This document shows, one piece after another, positions 5,786 through 11,941 of a stretch of 11,941 bases of DNA. Made by a program: the position numbers and the translations under genes. Within the stretch, counting starts at the first letter, position 1. The number at the start of each line of letters is the position of its first letter. The notes beneath the pieces are model-generated. The model did not search any database, was not told the origin of the DNA, and saw only the letters and a program-made list of their open reading frames with translations. Origin of the DNA: Candidatus Omnitrophota bacterium (GTDB lineage: Bacteria > Omnitrophota > Gorgyraeia > Gygaellales > JAHJCI01); NCBI GenBank assembly GCA_016783355.1, contig JADHWR010000037.1, positions 1 through 11,941 of the forward strand. Direction: 5' to 3'.

Positions 5786-6802
5786 ATGATTATCGTTTTA
5801 AAACCGGATGTAACCCAGGAACAAAAGGATTATATTATTGAGCGGATGCATAAATTGGGTTTATCTCCTCATGTATCGCGCGGGGTTGAGCGAACAATCA
5901 TTGGCGTGATTGGGCCTGAGGATGTTTTGCGGGTAACGCCCTTGGAGGCGTTCCCGGGAGTAGAGAAGGTTTTGCCTGTCTTGGCTCCCTATCGGTTGGT
6001 TTCTCGTGAATTTAAGGCTGAGGATTCAATTATTGATTTGGGCAAAGACGTAAAGATTGGGGCAGGTAAGGTTGTGGTTATCGCCGGCCCTTGCGCAATA
6101 GAGAGTCCCACTCTTCTTCGTGAAATTGCCTCGCAGGTAAAAAAAGAGGGCGTGATGGTGTTGCGCGGTGGGGCATTTAAACCACGCACCTCTCCTTATA
6201 GCTTTCAGGGGTTAGGGCAGGAGGCGCTGGAATATCTCAAACAGGTAGGGGATGAGTTAGGAATGGTGACCGTTACTGAGGTTATGGATCCGCGGGATGT
6301 GAAAATGGTTGCCCGCTATGCCGATATTTTACAGATCGGTGCGCGTAATATGCAAAATTTTAATTTGCTTCGCGAGGTAGGCGAAACACAGAAACCAATC
6401 CTGCTAAAGCGGGGCATGTCCTCTACAATAAAGGAATGGTTGATGTCCGCAGAATATATTTTGTCCGGAGGTAATTTTAACGTTATCTTATGCGAGCGAG
6501 GGATTCGTACCTTTGAAGATTTTACCCGCAGTACCTTAGATGTGAGCGCAATTCCTGCGGTAAAGTATTTATCGCATTTGCCAATAGTTGTTGATCCCAG
6601 CCATGCTGCGGGCAAATGGAATTTAGTTCCTGCTCTTTCTCGGGCTGCCGTAGCTGCAGGTTGCGACGGTTTGATTATTGAAGTACATAGTCATCCTGAG
6701 GAGGCGTTTTCTGATGGGGTGCAATCGCTCCTGCCAGAAAAATTTACTCAGTTAATGCAAGAATTAAGAATATTGATTAAGGCAATAGGAAGAAAAATAT
6801 AA
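5786..6802 (+). CDS. aroF: 3-deoxy-7-phosphoheptulonate (DAHP) synthase, AroF type with N-terminal regulatory domain
   Basis: The product is 338 residues. It condenses phosphoenolpyruvate and erythrose 4-phosphate, the first step of the shikimate pathway. Residues about 1-70 form a small ferredoxin-like domain (MIIVLKPDVT...) like the one that confers tyrosine/phenylalanine inhibition on Thermotoga DAHP synthase, so this is the type I-beta architecture. The TIM-barrel has GPCAIES (101-107), RGGAFKPRTSPYSFQG (127-142), IGARNMQNF (184-192), LLKRG (207-210), CERGIRTFE (236-244), VDPSHAAGK (269-277) and EVHSHPEEAFSDGVQSL (299-315). The expected metal ligands are C103, H273, E299 and D310. The start ATG 5786 has GAGG at 5777-5780, 5 nt away. 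A 62-bp leader with a hairpin separates it from the aminotransferase. Confidence 0.97.
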   Translation: MIIVLKPDVTQEQKDYIIERMHKLGLSPHVSRGVERTIIGVIGPEDVLRVTPLEAFPGVEKVLPVLAPYRLVSREFKAEDSIIDLGKDVKIGAGKVVVIAGPCAIESPTLLREIASQVKKEGVMVLRGGAFKPRTSPYSFQGLGQEALEYLKQVGDELGMVTVTEVMDPRDVKMVARYADILQIGARNMQNFNLLREVGETQKPILLKRGMSSTIKEWLMSAEYILSGGNFNVILCERGIRTFEDFTRSTLDVSAIPAVKYLSHLPIVVDPSHAAGKWNLVPALSRAAVAAGCDGLIIEVHSHPEEAFSDGVQSLLPEKFTQLMQELRILIKAIGRKI

Positions 6803-6862
6803 GTAACCCCTCACCCAACTAATGAGAAGATTAACTATATAGTAAGTGGGTAAGTTCGCATT

Positions 6863-6915
6863 CATAACTTATGTCGCACTTCGAGCTCCCTGCCTGCCGG
6901 CAGGCATAAGTTATG
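6863..6915 (+). repeat. 53-bp element with 11-bp terminal inverted repeats and central palindrome
   Basis: CATAACTTATG (6863-6873) and CATAAGTTATG (6905-6915) are perfect inverted repeats. Between them sits a 16-bp perfect palindrome TGCCTGCCGGCAGGCA (6891-6906) that overlaps the right arm by two bases and is much more GC-rich than its surroundings. The element lies in the 125-bp aroF-tyrA gap, immediately before tyrA; the rest of that gap (6803-6862) shows nothing else I can assign. It resembles a small palindromic repeat unit of the REP/MITE kind. No T-run follows, so terminator function is not supported. Confidence 0.7.
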
Positions 6916-6927
6916 TGCTCATTTAAC

Positions 6928-7764
6928 ATGAGATTATTTAACAAGGTGGTAATAATCGGCGTAGGGTTAATTGGCGGCTCAATCGGATTGGGGATTAAAA
7001 AGAGAAAACTGGCAAAACAGGTTATTGGAATAAGCCGACACAAGAAAACAATCAACTCAGCAAAAGCACGAGGAGCCATTGACTTTGGTTATTTGGATCT
7101 ATCCGCAGTTAGCCAAGCAGATTTGATAGTTTTAGCCACCCCAATAAATTCAATAATTCAACTTGGCCTCAAGATCAGCCCTTTAGTTAAACCAGACGCT
7201 TTAATAACCGACGCAGGTAGTACTAAAAAATTAATTGTTAAGGCGCTAGAGAAGATACTGCCTAATTTTGTCGGTGCGCACCCCTTAGCTGGTTCGGAAA
7301 AACAAGGAGTAATGAATGCGCAGGCCGATTTATTTTGTAGGTCTTTATGTGTATTAACGCCAACCGCAAAAACATCAAAAGCAGCCTTAAATATGATAAA
7401 AAGATTTTGGATGGAGCTGGGGGCAGGGATTGTTTATCTCAGTCCCGGCAGACACGATAAGTTTATTTCCTATGTTAGCCAGCTACCTCATATTGTTGCC
7501 TTTTCGCTTATCCAATCAGTTCCACATAATAGTTTATATCTTGCCTCCACGGGGTTGAGGGATACGACGCGCATTGCCGCATCTGCGGCCTTGCTTTGGA
7601 AGGATATCCTTTTTACTAATTCGGAGAATATACTGGATGCGCTGGAGATCTTTTCCCGTTCTTTATCGCGGATTAAATCAGCGATAAAGCAAAAGGATGC
7701 GCAGGCCTTGGAACGGATCTTGAGGCAGGCAAGACAAAAACGCCAAAACCTAGGGCTTGAATAA
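6928..7764 (+). CDS. tyrA: Prephenate dehydrogenase
   Basis: The product is 278 residues. It oxidatively decarboxylates prephenate to 4-hydroxyphenylpyruvate, the tyrosine branch; arogenate as substrate cannot be excluded from sequence. The N-terminal Rossmann fold carries GVGLIGGSIG (11-20), followed by LATP (69-72) and TDAGSTK (94-100). The substrate region has GAHPLAGSEKQG (116-127) with H118, and SQLPHIVA (184-191) with H188. The C-terminal helical domain has STGLRDTTRIAASAALLWKDI (207-227). There is no ACT domain. ATG 6928 is preferred to ATG 6913, which lies in the inverted-repeat arm. Neither has a convincing Shine-Dalgarno sequence. The gene completes the aromatic set with pheA and aroF. 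aroA, which often lies between tyrA and cmk in related arrangements, is not here. Confidence 0.95.
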   Translation: MRLFNKVVIIGVGLIGGSIGLGIKKRKLAKQVIGISRHKKTINSAKARGAIDFGYLDLSAVSQADLIVLATPINSIIQLGLKISPLVKPDALITDAGSTKKLIVKALEKILPNFVGAHPLAGSEKQGVMNAQADLFCRSLCVLTPTAKTSKAALNMIKRFWMELGAGIVYLSPGRHDKFISYVSQLPHIVAFSLIQSVPHNSLYLASTGLRDTTRIAASAALLWKDILFTNSENILDALEIFSRSLSRIKSAIKQKDAQALERILRQARQKRQNLGLE

Positions 7765-7823
7765 CCCCATGCTTATGTGTGCGGCAAAGATGCTACGTCG
7801 ATGAAGGCGCAGGGGTGAGATTT

Positions 7824-8477
7824 ATGATTATAGCAATCGATGGTCCGGCGGGAGCAGGTAAAAGTACAGTCGCCCGTTGTGTAGCAAAAGAGTTGGGGTT
7901 TGTTTATCTTGATACGGGAGCGATGTATCGCGCCCTCACCCTCAAGGCATTGGATAAAAATATAAACCTTCGGGATGTAGAAAGTCTTGTGCAAATGTGC
8001 AAGAATACCAAATTGGACATCAGCAATAATCAGGACGGCTCAATTAAGATCCTTTTGGATGGAGAGGATGTATCCCGGCGCATTCGTCTACCACAGGTGA
8101 CTCAGTATGTTTCTGACATCGCTAAGATAAGAGGTGTAAGAAAAGAAATGCTAAAATTACAACGGAGTATAGGATTAGTGAATAATTCTCTTGTTGATGG
8201 GCGCGATATTGGCACGGTAGTTTTTCCTAATGCGGATCGTAAGTTTTACATCGACGCAGAATTTAATCAGCGCGTAAAAAGAAGATTTAAAGAATTGCAG
8301 GAGGCAGACAGTCAGATAACCTTAAAGGAAGTTGAGTTTGATCTTAAGAACCGCGATCACATAGATTCAACGCGCAGTTGCGCACCGCTAAGGAAGGCAG
8401 ATGATGCCCTTTGTATTGATACAACAAATATGACCATTGCAGAAGTAGTTAAGAAAATTCTTGACGAGGTCAGGTAG
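7824..8477 (+). CDS. cmk: Cytidylate kinase
   Basis: The product is 217 residues, close to the usual 220-230. It phosphorylates CMP and dCMP with ATP, recycling nucleotides from RNA turnover and phospholipid synthesis. Motifs are the P-loop GPAGAGKST (7-15), LDTGAMYRA (29-37), the CMP-binding region with VSDIAKIRGVRKEM (96-109), DGRDIGTVVFPNAD (125-138), and the lid and core segment NRDHIDSTRSCAPLRKADDA (176-195). ATG 7824 is supported by the AGGGGTGAG at 7811-7819 and by MIIAIDGPAG, the normal family N-terminus. An in-frame GTG at 7779 would add 15 residues with no homology. The 59-bp gap from tyrA shows no other feature, so co-transcription with the aromatic genes is plausible. Confidence 0.96.
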   Translation: MIIAIDGPAGAGKSTVARCVAKELGFVYLDTGAMYRALTLKALDKNINLRDVESLVQMCKNTKLDISNNQDGSIKILLDGEDVSRRIRLPQVTQYVSDIAKIRGVRKEMLKLQRSIGLVNNSLVDGRDIGTVVFPNADRKFYIDAEFNQRVKRRFKELQEADSQITLKEVEFDLKNRDHIDSTRSCAPLRKADDALCIDTTNMTIAEVVKKILDEVR

Positions 8478-8515
8478 TCGCCAACAGAATAACGGATTAA
8501 CTGGATACCGAGAAG

Positions 8516-10312
8516 ATGGACAAATCCTTAATTAGAAATTTTTCCATAATTGCTCATATTGACCATGGCAAATCTACGCTTGCTGATCGGATTTTGGAAC
8601 TAACCGGGGCAATTGATAAAAGGCATCTGCAGGAGCAATTACTTGATGATATGGAGCTAGAGAGGGAAAGGGGAATCACGATTAAGGCTTCTGTGGTTCG
8701 ACTTAATTATCAAGGGAAAGACAAAAAAACATATATTTTTAATCTCATTGATACGCCGGGCCATGTTGACTTCAGCTACGAGGTTTCCAAGTCTCTGTCT
8801 GCTTGCGAAGGGGCAGTTTTGGTTGTCGATGCCGCGCAGGGGGTGGAGGCGCAAACGGTGGCTAATTTTGATTTAGCAAAGGAAAATAAACTAAAAATTA
8901 TACCGGTGATTAACAAGATCGATTTATCTAATGCCGATATAGAGCGGGTTAAAAATCAACTTATTACGATGTTCGATTTTAAGGAAGAGGAAATTCTTTT
9001 GAGTTCAGCCAAGCTGGGCGATGGCGTCGATAAAATTCTCGCGAGGATTGCTTCAGATGTTCTTGCTCCCGGCGGTCAGGAAGAAGAGCCGCTTGCTTGC
9101 TTGGTTTTCGATTCGCGCTTTGATGTCTTTAAGGGGGTAACCATTTTTATCCGGGTAATGCAAGGTAGGATTACAACGCGCTCTCAGATAAAATTTATGC
9201 AGCAGGGCTCCGTTCATAAAATAGAGGAGTTAGGTATAATTAAGGATTTAAAACCCTTGCGCGTAGATTCCCTTGCCAGCGGTGAGGTCGGATATTTAAC
9301 GGCGAATATTCGTGATCCTCAAGAGGTAATCATCGGTGATACAATTACTGACTTAGGTAATCCGGCCGAATGCCCGCTACCCGGTTTTCGTAAAGTAAAG
9401 CCTTTGGTTTTCTGTGGTATATATCCGGTTAATTCCGGAGATTTTTTACGCCTGCGTGAGGCAATGGAAAAATTAAGGCTCTCTGATGCCTCATTTGTTT
9501 ACGAGCCAGAAAATTCACAATCTTTCGGTTATGGTTTTCGCTGTGGATTTTTGGGGCTGTTGCATATGGAGATTGTTCAAGAGCGCTTAGAAAGAGAGTA
9601 TGATTTAAATCTCATTCTTACTGTGCCTAATGTTATCTATCGAATCAAAAAAGAAAATGGTGAAATTCTGGAAGTAGACAGTCCCCAGGAATTACCTTGT
9701 TCTTCGGAGATTGCCCAGGCAGAAGAGCCGTTCGTTAATCTTCTGATGATCATTCCCATTCAGGATATTGAAGCAGTTTGCAATTTTACTAAGGCACGAC
9801 GGGGAGCCTTTGAGTCTAGCGAATATCTTGGCGAGGATAGGGTTAAACTAAATTTTACTGCACCACTTTCTGAAATCATCGTTGATTTTTATGATCGGAT
9901 AAAATCTCAGACACATGGCTATGGCTCAATTGATTATGAATTTTGCGGGTACAGACCTTGCGAATTGGCAAAATTAGAAATTATGTTAAATGATTTAGTC
10001 TGTGATGCCTTTTCCTATTTAATCCACAAAGATAGGGCTTATACTAAAGCGCAAGCTGTGGTAAGCAAACTAAAAGACTTAATTCCGCGACAATTATTTG
10101 AGGTGCGCATTCAGGCGAAGATAGAAAATCGGATTATTGCTTCGGAGAAAATACGGCCAGTGGGTAAAAATGTTACCGCCAAGTGTTACGGTGGGGACAT
10201 TACCCGTAAACGCAAGCTCTGGGATATTCAAAAAAAAGGTAAGAAGCGCCTCAAGCGATTTGGCAAGGTGGAGATTCCCCAAGAAGCCTTCTTGGAGATA
10301 TTGAAGATATAA
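8516..10312 (+). CDS. lepA: Elongation factor 4 (ribosomal back-translocase GTPase LepA)
   Basis: The product is 598 residues, the standard length. EF4 is an EF-G-like GTPase that acts on ribosomes and has been linked to back-translocation and to 30S biogenesis. The GTPase domain has AHIDHGKST (13-21), the switch I segment MELERERGITIKAS (46-59), DTPGHVDF (79-86) and NKID (133-136). The EF4-specific C-terminal domain is intact: EKIRPVGKNVTAKCYGG then DITRKRKLWDIQKKGKK and FGKVEIPQEAFLEIL. The sequence KLWDIQ stands where most homologues read KLLEKQ, a minor difference. ATG 8516 begins MDKSLIRNFSIIAHIDHGK, as usual; the upstream GAGAAG is only a weak ribosome-binding site. It is followed after 16 nt by lepB, the classical lepA-lepB pairing. 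Confidence 0.98.
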   Translation: MDKSLIRNFSIIAHIDHGKSTLADRILELTGAIDKRHLQEQLLDDMELERERGITIKASVVRLNYQGKDKKTYIFNLIDTPGHVDFSYEVSKSLSACEGAVLVVDAAQGVEAQTVANFDLAKENKLKIIPVINKIDLSNADIERVKNQLITMFDFKEEEILLSSAKLGDGVDKILARIASDVLAPGGQEEEPLACLVFDSRFDVFKGVTIFIRVMQGRITTRSQIKFMQQGSVHKIEELGIIKDLKPLRVDSLASGEVGYLTANIRDPQEVIIGDTITDLGNPAECPLPGFRKVKPLVFCGIYPVNSGDFLRLREAMEKLRLSDASFVYEPENSQSFGYGFRCGFLGLLHMEIVQERLEREYDLNLILTVPNVIYRIKKENGEILEVDSPQELPCSSEIAQAEEPFVNLLMIIPIQDIEAVCNFTKARRGAFESSEYLGEDRVKLNFTAPLSEIIVDFYDRIKSQTHGYGSIDYEFCGYRPCELAKLEIMLNDLVCDAFSYLIHKDRAYTKAQAVVSKLKDLIPRQLFEVRIQAKIENRIIASEKIRPVGKNVTAKCYGGDITRKRKLWDIQKKGKKRLKRFGKVEIPQEAFLEILKI

Positions 10313-10328
10313 GTGAGGTCATTGAAAA

Positions 10329-10910
10329 ATGGCAAAGGATAAATACAAGAAGAAGTCGCTAGCAAGAGAATGGATTGAGTCGATAGTTATCGCTTTTCTT
10401 CTAGCAATGTTTATCCGGACATTTATTATTCAAGCATTCAAAATTCCTTCTGGCTCAATGCGGTTAACGTTAATTGAAGGAGACCGAATTCTGGTAAATA
10501 AATTTATTTACGGAGCTAAAATCCCTTTTACCAATCTAAGGCTGCCCGGGATAAGAGAACCGCAGCGAGGGGATGTTGTCGTATTTATTTATCCTAAGGA
10601 TAGGCGCCGAGACTTTATCAAGAGGTTAATTGCTACGGGGGGAGAAACTGTTCAGATAAAGGACGGTAAGGTTTATATCAACGGACAGGCTCTCGATAAT
10701 CCTAAGTTCGCCCGTTATTATTATAATCGAGGCTCTTATGGAGAAGAGGAAAACAAGATCGCTGTTCCTGTGGATAGCTTTTATGTATTAGGCGATAATT
10801 CTGCTTCTTCTCAAGATAGCCGTTATTGGGGATTTGTTCCTAATAATAATCTCTTGGGTAAGGCATTCTTAATCTATTGGCCATTGCATAGGATCAGGAT
10901 AATCGAATAA
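10329..10910 (+). CDS. lepB: Signal peptidase I
   Basis: The product is 193 residues, a short single-anchor form. It cleaves signal peptides from secreted proteins at the outer face of the cytoplasmic membrane. A basic N-terminus (MAKDKYKKKS) precedes one membrane segment (about 18-37). The serine nucleophile is S43 in KIPSGSM and the general-base lysine is K98 in DFIKRLIATGG. GDVVVF (81-86) and VLGDNSASSQDSRYWGFV (153-170) are the other conserved boxes. After SGSM the protein reads RLTL where the proline of xPTL is more common; since all catalytic residues are kept, activity is expected. The start ATG 10329 has GAGG at 10315-10318, 10 nt upstream. pgsA begins 2 nt after the stop. Confidence 0.96.
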   Translation: MAKDKYKKKSLAREWIESIVIAFLLAMFIRTFIIQAFKIPSGSMRLTLIEGDRILVNKFIYGAKIPFTNLRLPGIREPQRGDVVVFIYPKDRRRDFIKRLIATGGETVQIKDGKVYINGQALDNPKFARYYYNRGSYGEEENKIAVPVDSFYVLGDNSASSQDSRYWGFVPNNNLLGKAFLIYWPLHRIRIIE

Positions 10911-10912
10911 CC

Positions 10913-11467
10913 ATGAATATTGCCAATAAAATTTCAACCTTTAGAATCTTAACCGTTCCTTTTTTTATTGCCTGTCTGCTTTATTATTCTCCCGAGAAGG
11001 ATTATTTAAGGTTTATTGCCTTGGTTATATTTATTTTGGCAGTATTTTCTGATGCTGTGGACGGTTATATTGCGCGCAGGATAAAACAGCACTCTCCCGC
11101 AGGTCAGATTTTGGATCCCTTAGGGGATAAGGCTCTATTGATGAGTGCATTCATTTTTTTATATCTTATTGATACAGGTATTAGGTTTCCTTTATGGGTG
11201 AGTTTGATTGTGGTTAGCCGCGATGCAATTATCCTCGTGGGAATAATTGCCATATTTATTGTGCGTCAGAAGTTGGATATACAGCCGATAATCTGGGGAA
11301 AACTGACTACGGGTTTTCAAATGGCTTCAGTAATCTCTGTGCTAATCCGATGCAAATTTTCTTACCTGTTATGGTCAATGGCGATCTTGTTTACGATAAT
11401 TTCTGGCATAGATTATATAAGGAGGGGATTTGTCATATTGTATGGCTCTAGCGGGAATTGTAATTAG
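10913..11467 (+). CDS. pgsA: CDP-diacylglycerol-glycerol-3-phosphate 3-phosphatidyltransferase
   Basis: The product is 184 residues. It is a membrane enzyme that makes phosphatidylglycerol phosphate from CDP-diacylglycerol and glycerol 3-phosphate. The CDP-alcohol phosphatidyltransferase signature D-x2-DG-x2-AR-x8-G-x3-D-x3-D is complete: D47, D50, G51, A54, R55, G64, D68 and D72. The N-terminus (NIANKISTFRILTVPFF) and the later WGKLTTGFQMASV (128-140) match PgsA better than phosphatidylserine synthase. Hydrophobic stretches near 13-24, 33-48, 75-87, 95-118 and 137-167 indicate several membrane helices. ATG 10913 lies 2 nt after lepB, and the AGGATAATC at the end of lepB can serve as its ribosome-binding site. 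It overlaps plsY by 26 nt. Other CDP-alcohol transferases remain possible but less likely. Confidence 0.92.
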   Translation: MNIANKISTFRILTVPFFIACLLYYSPEKDYLRFIALVIFILAVFSDAVDGYIARRIKQHSPAGQILDPLGDKALLMSAFIFLYLIDTGIRFPLWVSLIVVSRDAIILVGIIAIFIVRQKLDIQPIIWGKLTTGFQMASVISVLIRCKFSYLLWSMAILFTIISGIDYIRRGFVILYGSSGNCN

Positions 11468-11941
11468 CTATCTGTTAGGTTCGTTTCCTACCGCTTATAT
11501 TCTTGGACGAATCTTAAAGGGCATAGATATTCGTAAGTTTGGCTCAGGTAATGTTGGCGCAACAAATGCCTTTCGCGTTCTGGGTCCGGCTTGGGGAGTT
11601 GTTGTTTTAATCTTGGATGTATTCAAAGGGATAGCCGCGGTTACGGCTGTGGCAAATTATTTTCTGAATTATTTACAGTTTTCTCCACCTGTTTTAAGAA
11701 TTATCTTTGGTCTTGTTTGTGTCTGCGGCCATAACTGGACTTTATTTTTACGATTTAAGGGGGGCAAGGGCGTGGCAACAACTTTTGGCGTTCTTGCTGG
11801 TTTAGGCATAGTAATCGCTGAGCTCAGGATGGTTTTGTTCTTAGTGGTTTTGGTTTGGTTAATCGTTTTTTTAATCTTTCGCATTGTTTCGCTTGCTTCT
11901 GTTTTAAGCGCCCTAGCCTTGCCTTTGTTTATGCTTATCTT
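11442..11941 (+). CDS. plsY: Glycerol-3-phosphate acyltransferase PlsY, 3' end outside window
   Basis: The frame is open from ATG 11442 to the window edge, showing 166 residues of a family of about 200. PlsY transfers acyl groups from acyl phosphate to glycerol 3-phosphate, the first committed step of phospholipid synthesis, in the inner membrane. The three family motifs are visible: FGSGNVGATNAFR (motif 1), CGHNWTLF just before motif 2, and RFKGGKGVAT (motif 2). The N-terminus ISYLLGSFPTAYILGR is typical. The third motif, near the C-terminus, is not reached. GGAGGGG at 11421-11427 lies 14 nt before this ATG, rather far; an in-frame TTG at 11430 is too near to use it well. The start overlaps the pgsA end by 26 nt, implying coupled translation and a shared phospholipid role. 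Confidence 0.94.
   Translation, partial: MALAGIVISYLLGSFPTAYILGRILKGIDIRKFGSGNVGATNAFRVLGPAWGVVVLILDVFKGIAAVTAVANYFLNYLQFSPPVLRIIFGLVCVCGHNWTLFLRFKGGKGVATTFGVLAGLGIVIAELRMVLFLVVLVWLIVFLIFRIVSLASVLSALALPLFMLI

Noticed and set aside
7779..7823. Earlier GTG for cmk
   Set aside because: It has no homology in the added residues, and AGGGGTGAG directly before ATG 7824 fits better.
11669..11884. Minus-strand open frame of 71 codons rich in Lys and Thr
   Set aside because: It is the antisense of plsY membrane segments and motifs, with low-complexity composition typical of a shadow frame.
1..11941. CRISPR array, defence island, prophage or new multi-gene system
   Set aside because: No regularly spaced repeats, integrase, transposase or unknown genes are present; all frames of size are housekeeping families.

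Overview
The window is about 11.9 kb of densely packed bacterial DNA. All thirteen protein genes and the one RNA gene read on the + strand. The proteins are ordinary bacterial housekeeping families with good catalytic motifs. Base composition is moderately AT-rich. No phage, plasmid, insertion-sequence or CRISPR genes are visible. The mix and order of genes (rnpB-yebC-ruvC-ruvA-scpB, a phenylalanine/tyrosine cluster, cmk, lepA-lepB-pgsA-plsY), together with short self-complementary intergenic repeats, recalls uncultivated lineages such as Omnitrophota (OP3). That assignment is an inference from memory; phylogeny of LepA or RNase P RNA would settle it. Envelope phospholipid genes (pgsA, plsY) and signal peptidase I show only that it is a bacterium.

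Layout. Positions 1-246 hold the 3' end of an RNase HI-family gene. Type A RNase P RNA (247-638) follows directly after its stop codon. A 139-bp repeat-rich spacer leads to yebC (778-1536), then ruvC (1594-2106), a second repeat-rich spacer, ruvA (2251-2880) and scpB (2846-3400, overlapping ruvA by 35 nt). ruvB and scpA, the usual partners, are not in the window. The second block covers aromatic amino acid synthesis: fused chorismate mutase/prephenate dehydratase pheA (3512-4567), a HisC-like aminotransferase (4599-5723), DAHP synthase aroF (5786-6802) and prephenate dehydrogenase tyrA (6928-7764). The third block is cmk (7824-8477), lepA (8516-10312), lepB (10329-10910), pgsA (10913-11467) and plsY (11442 to the window edge, incomplete).

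How the genes fit together. AroF makes the first shikimate-pathway metabolite. PheA and TyrA take chorismate/prephenate to phenylpyruvate and hydroxyphenylpyruvate. The HisC-like enzyme is the obvious candidate for the final transamination. RuvC and RuvA act on Holliday junctions, and ScpB acts with SMC in chromosome compaction. LepB, PgsA and PlsY are membrane-biogenesis enzymes downstream of the ribosomal GTPase LepA.

I found no clearly new system. What stands out lies between the genes: two consecutive hairpins at the hisC-aroF junction, a 53-bp element with 11-bp terminal inverted repeats before tyrA, and repeats before yebC and ruvA. The tyrA and ruvA spacers share a 9-bp word. RNase P RNA also carries unusually perfect stems. 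Start codons were moved from the longest possible reading in six genes (yebC, ruvA, pheA, tyrA, cmk and plsY) on the basis of ribosome-binding sites or family N-termini.
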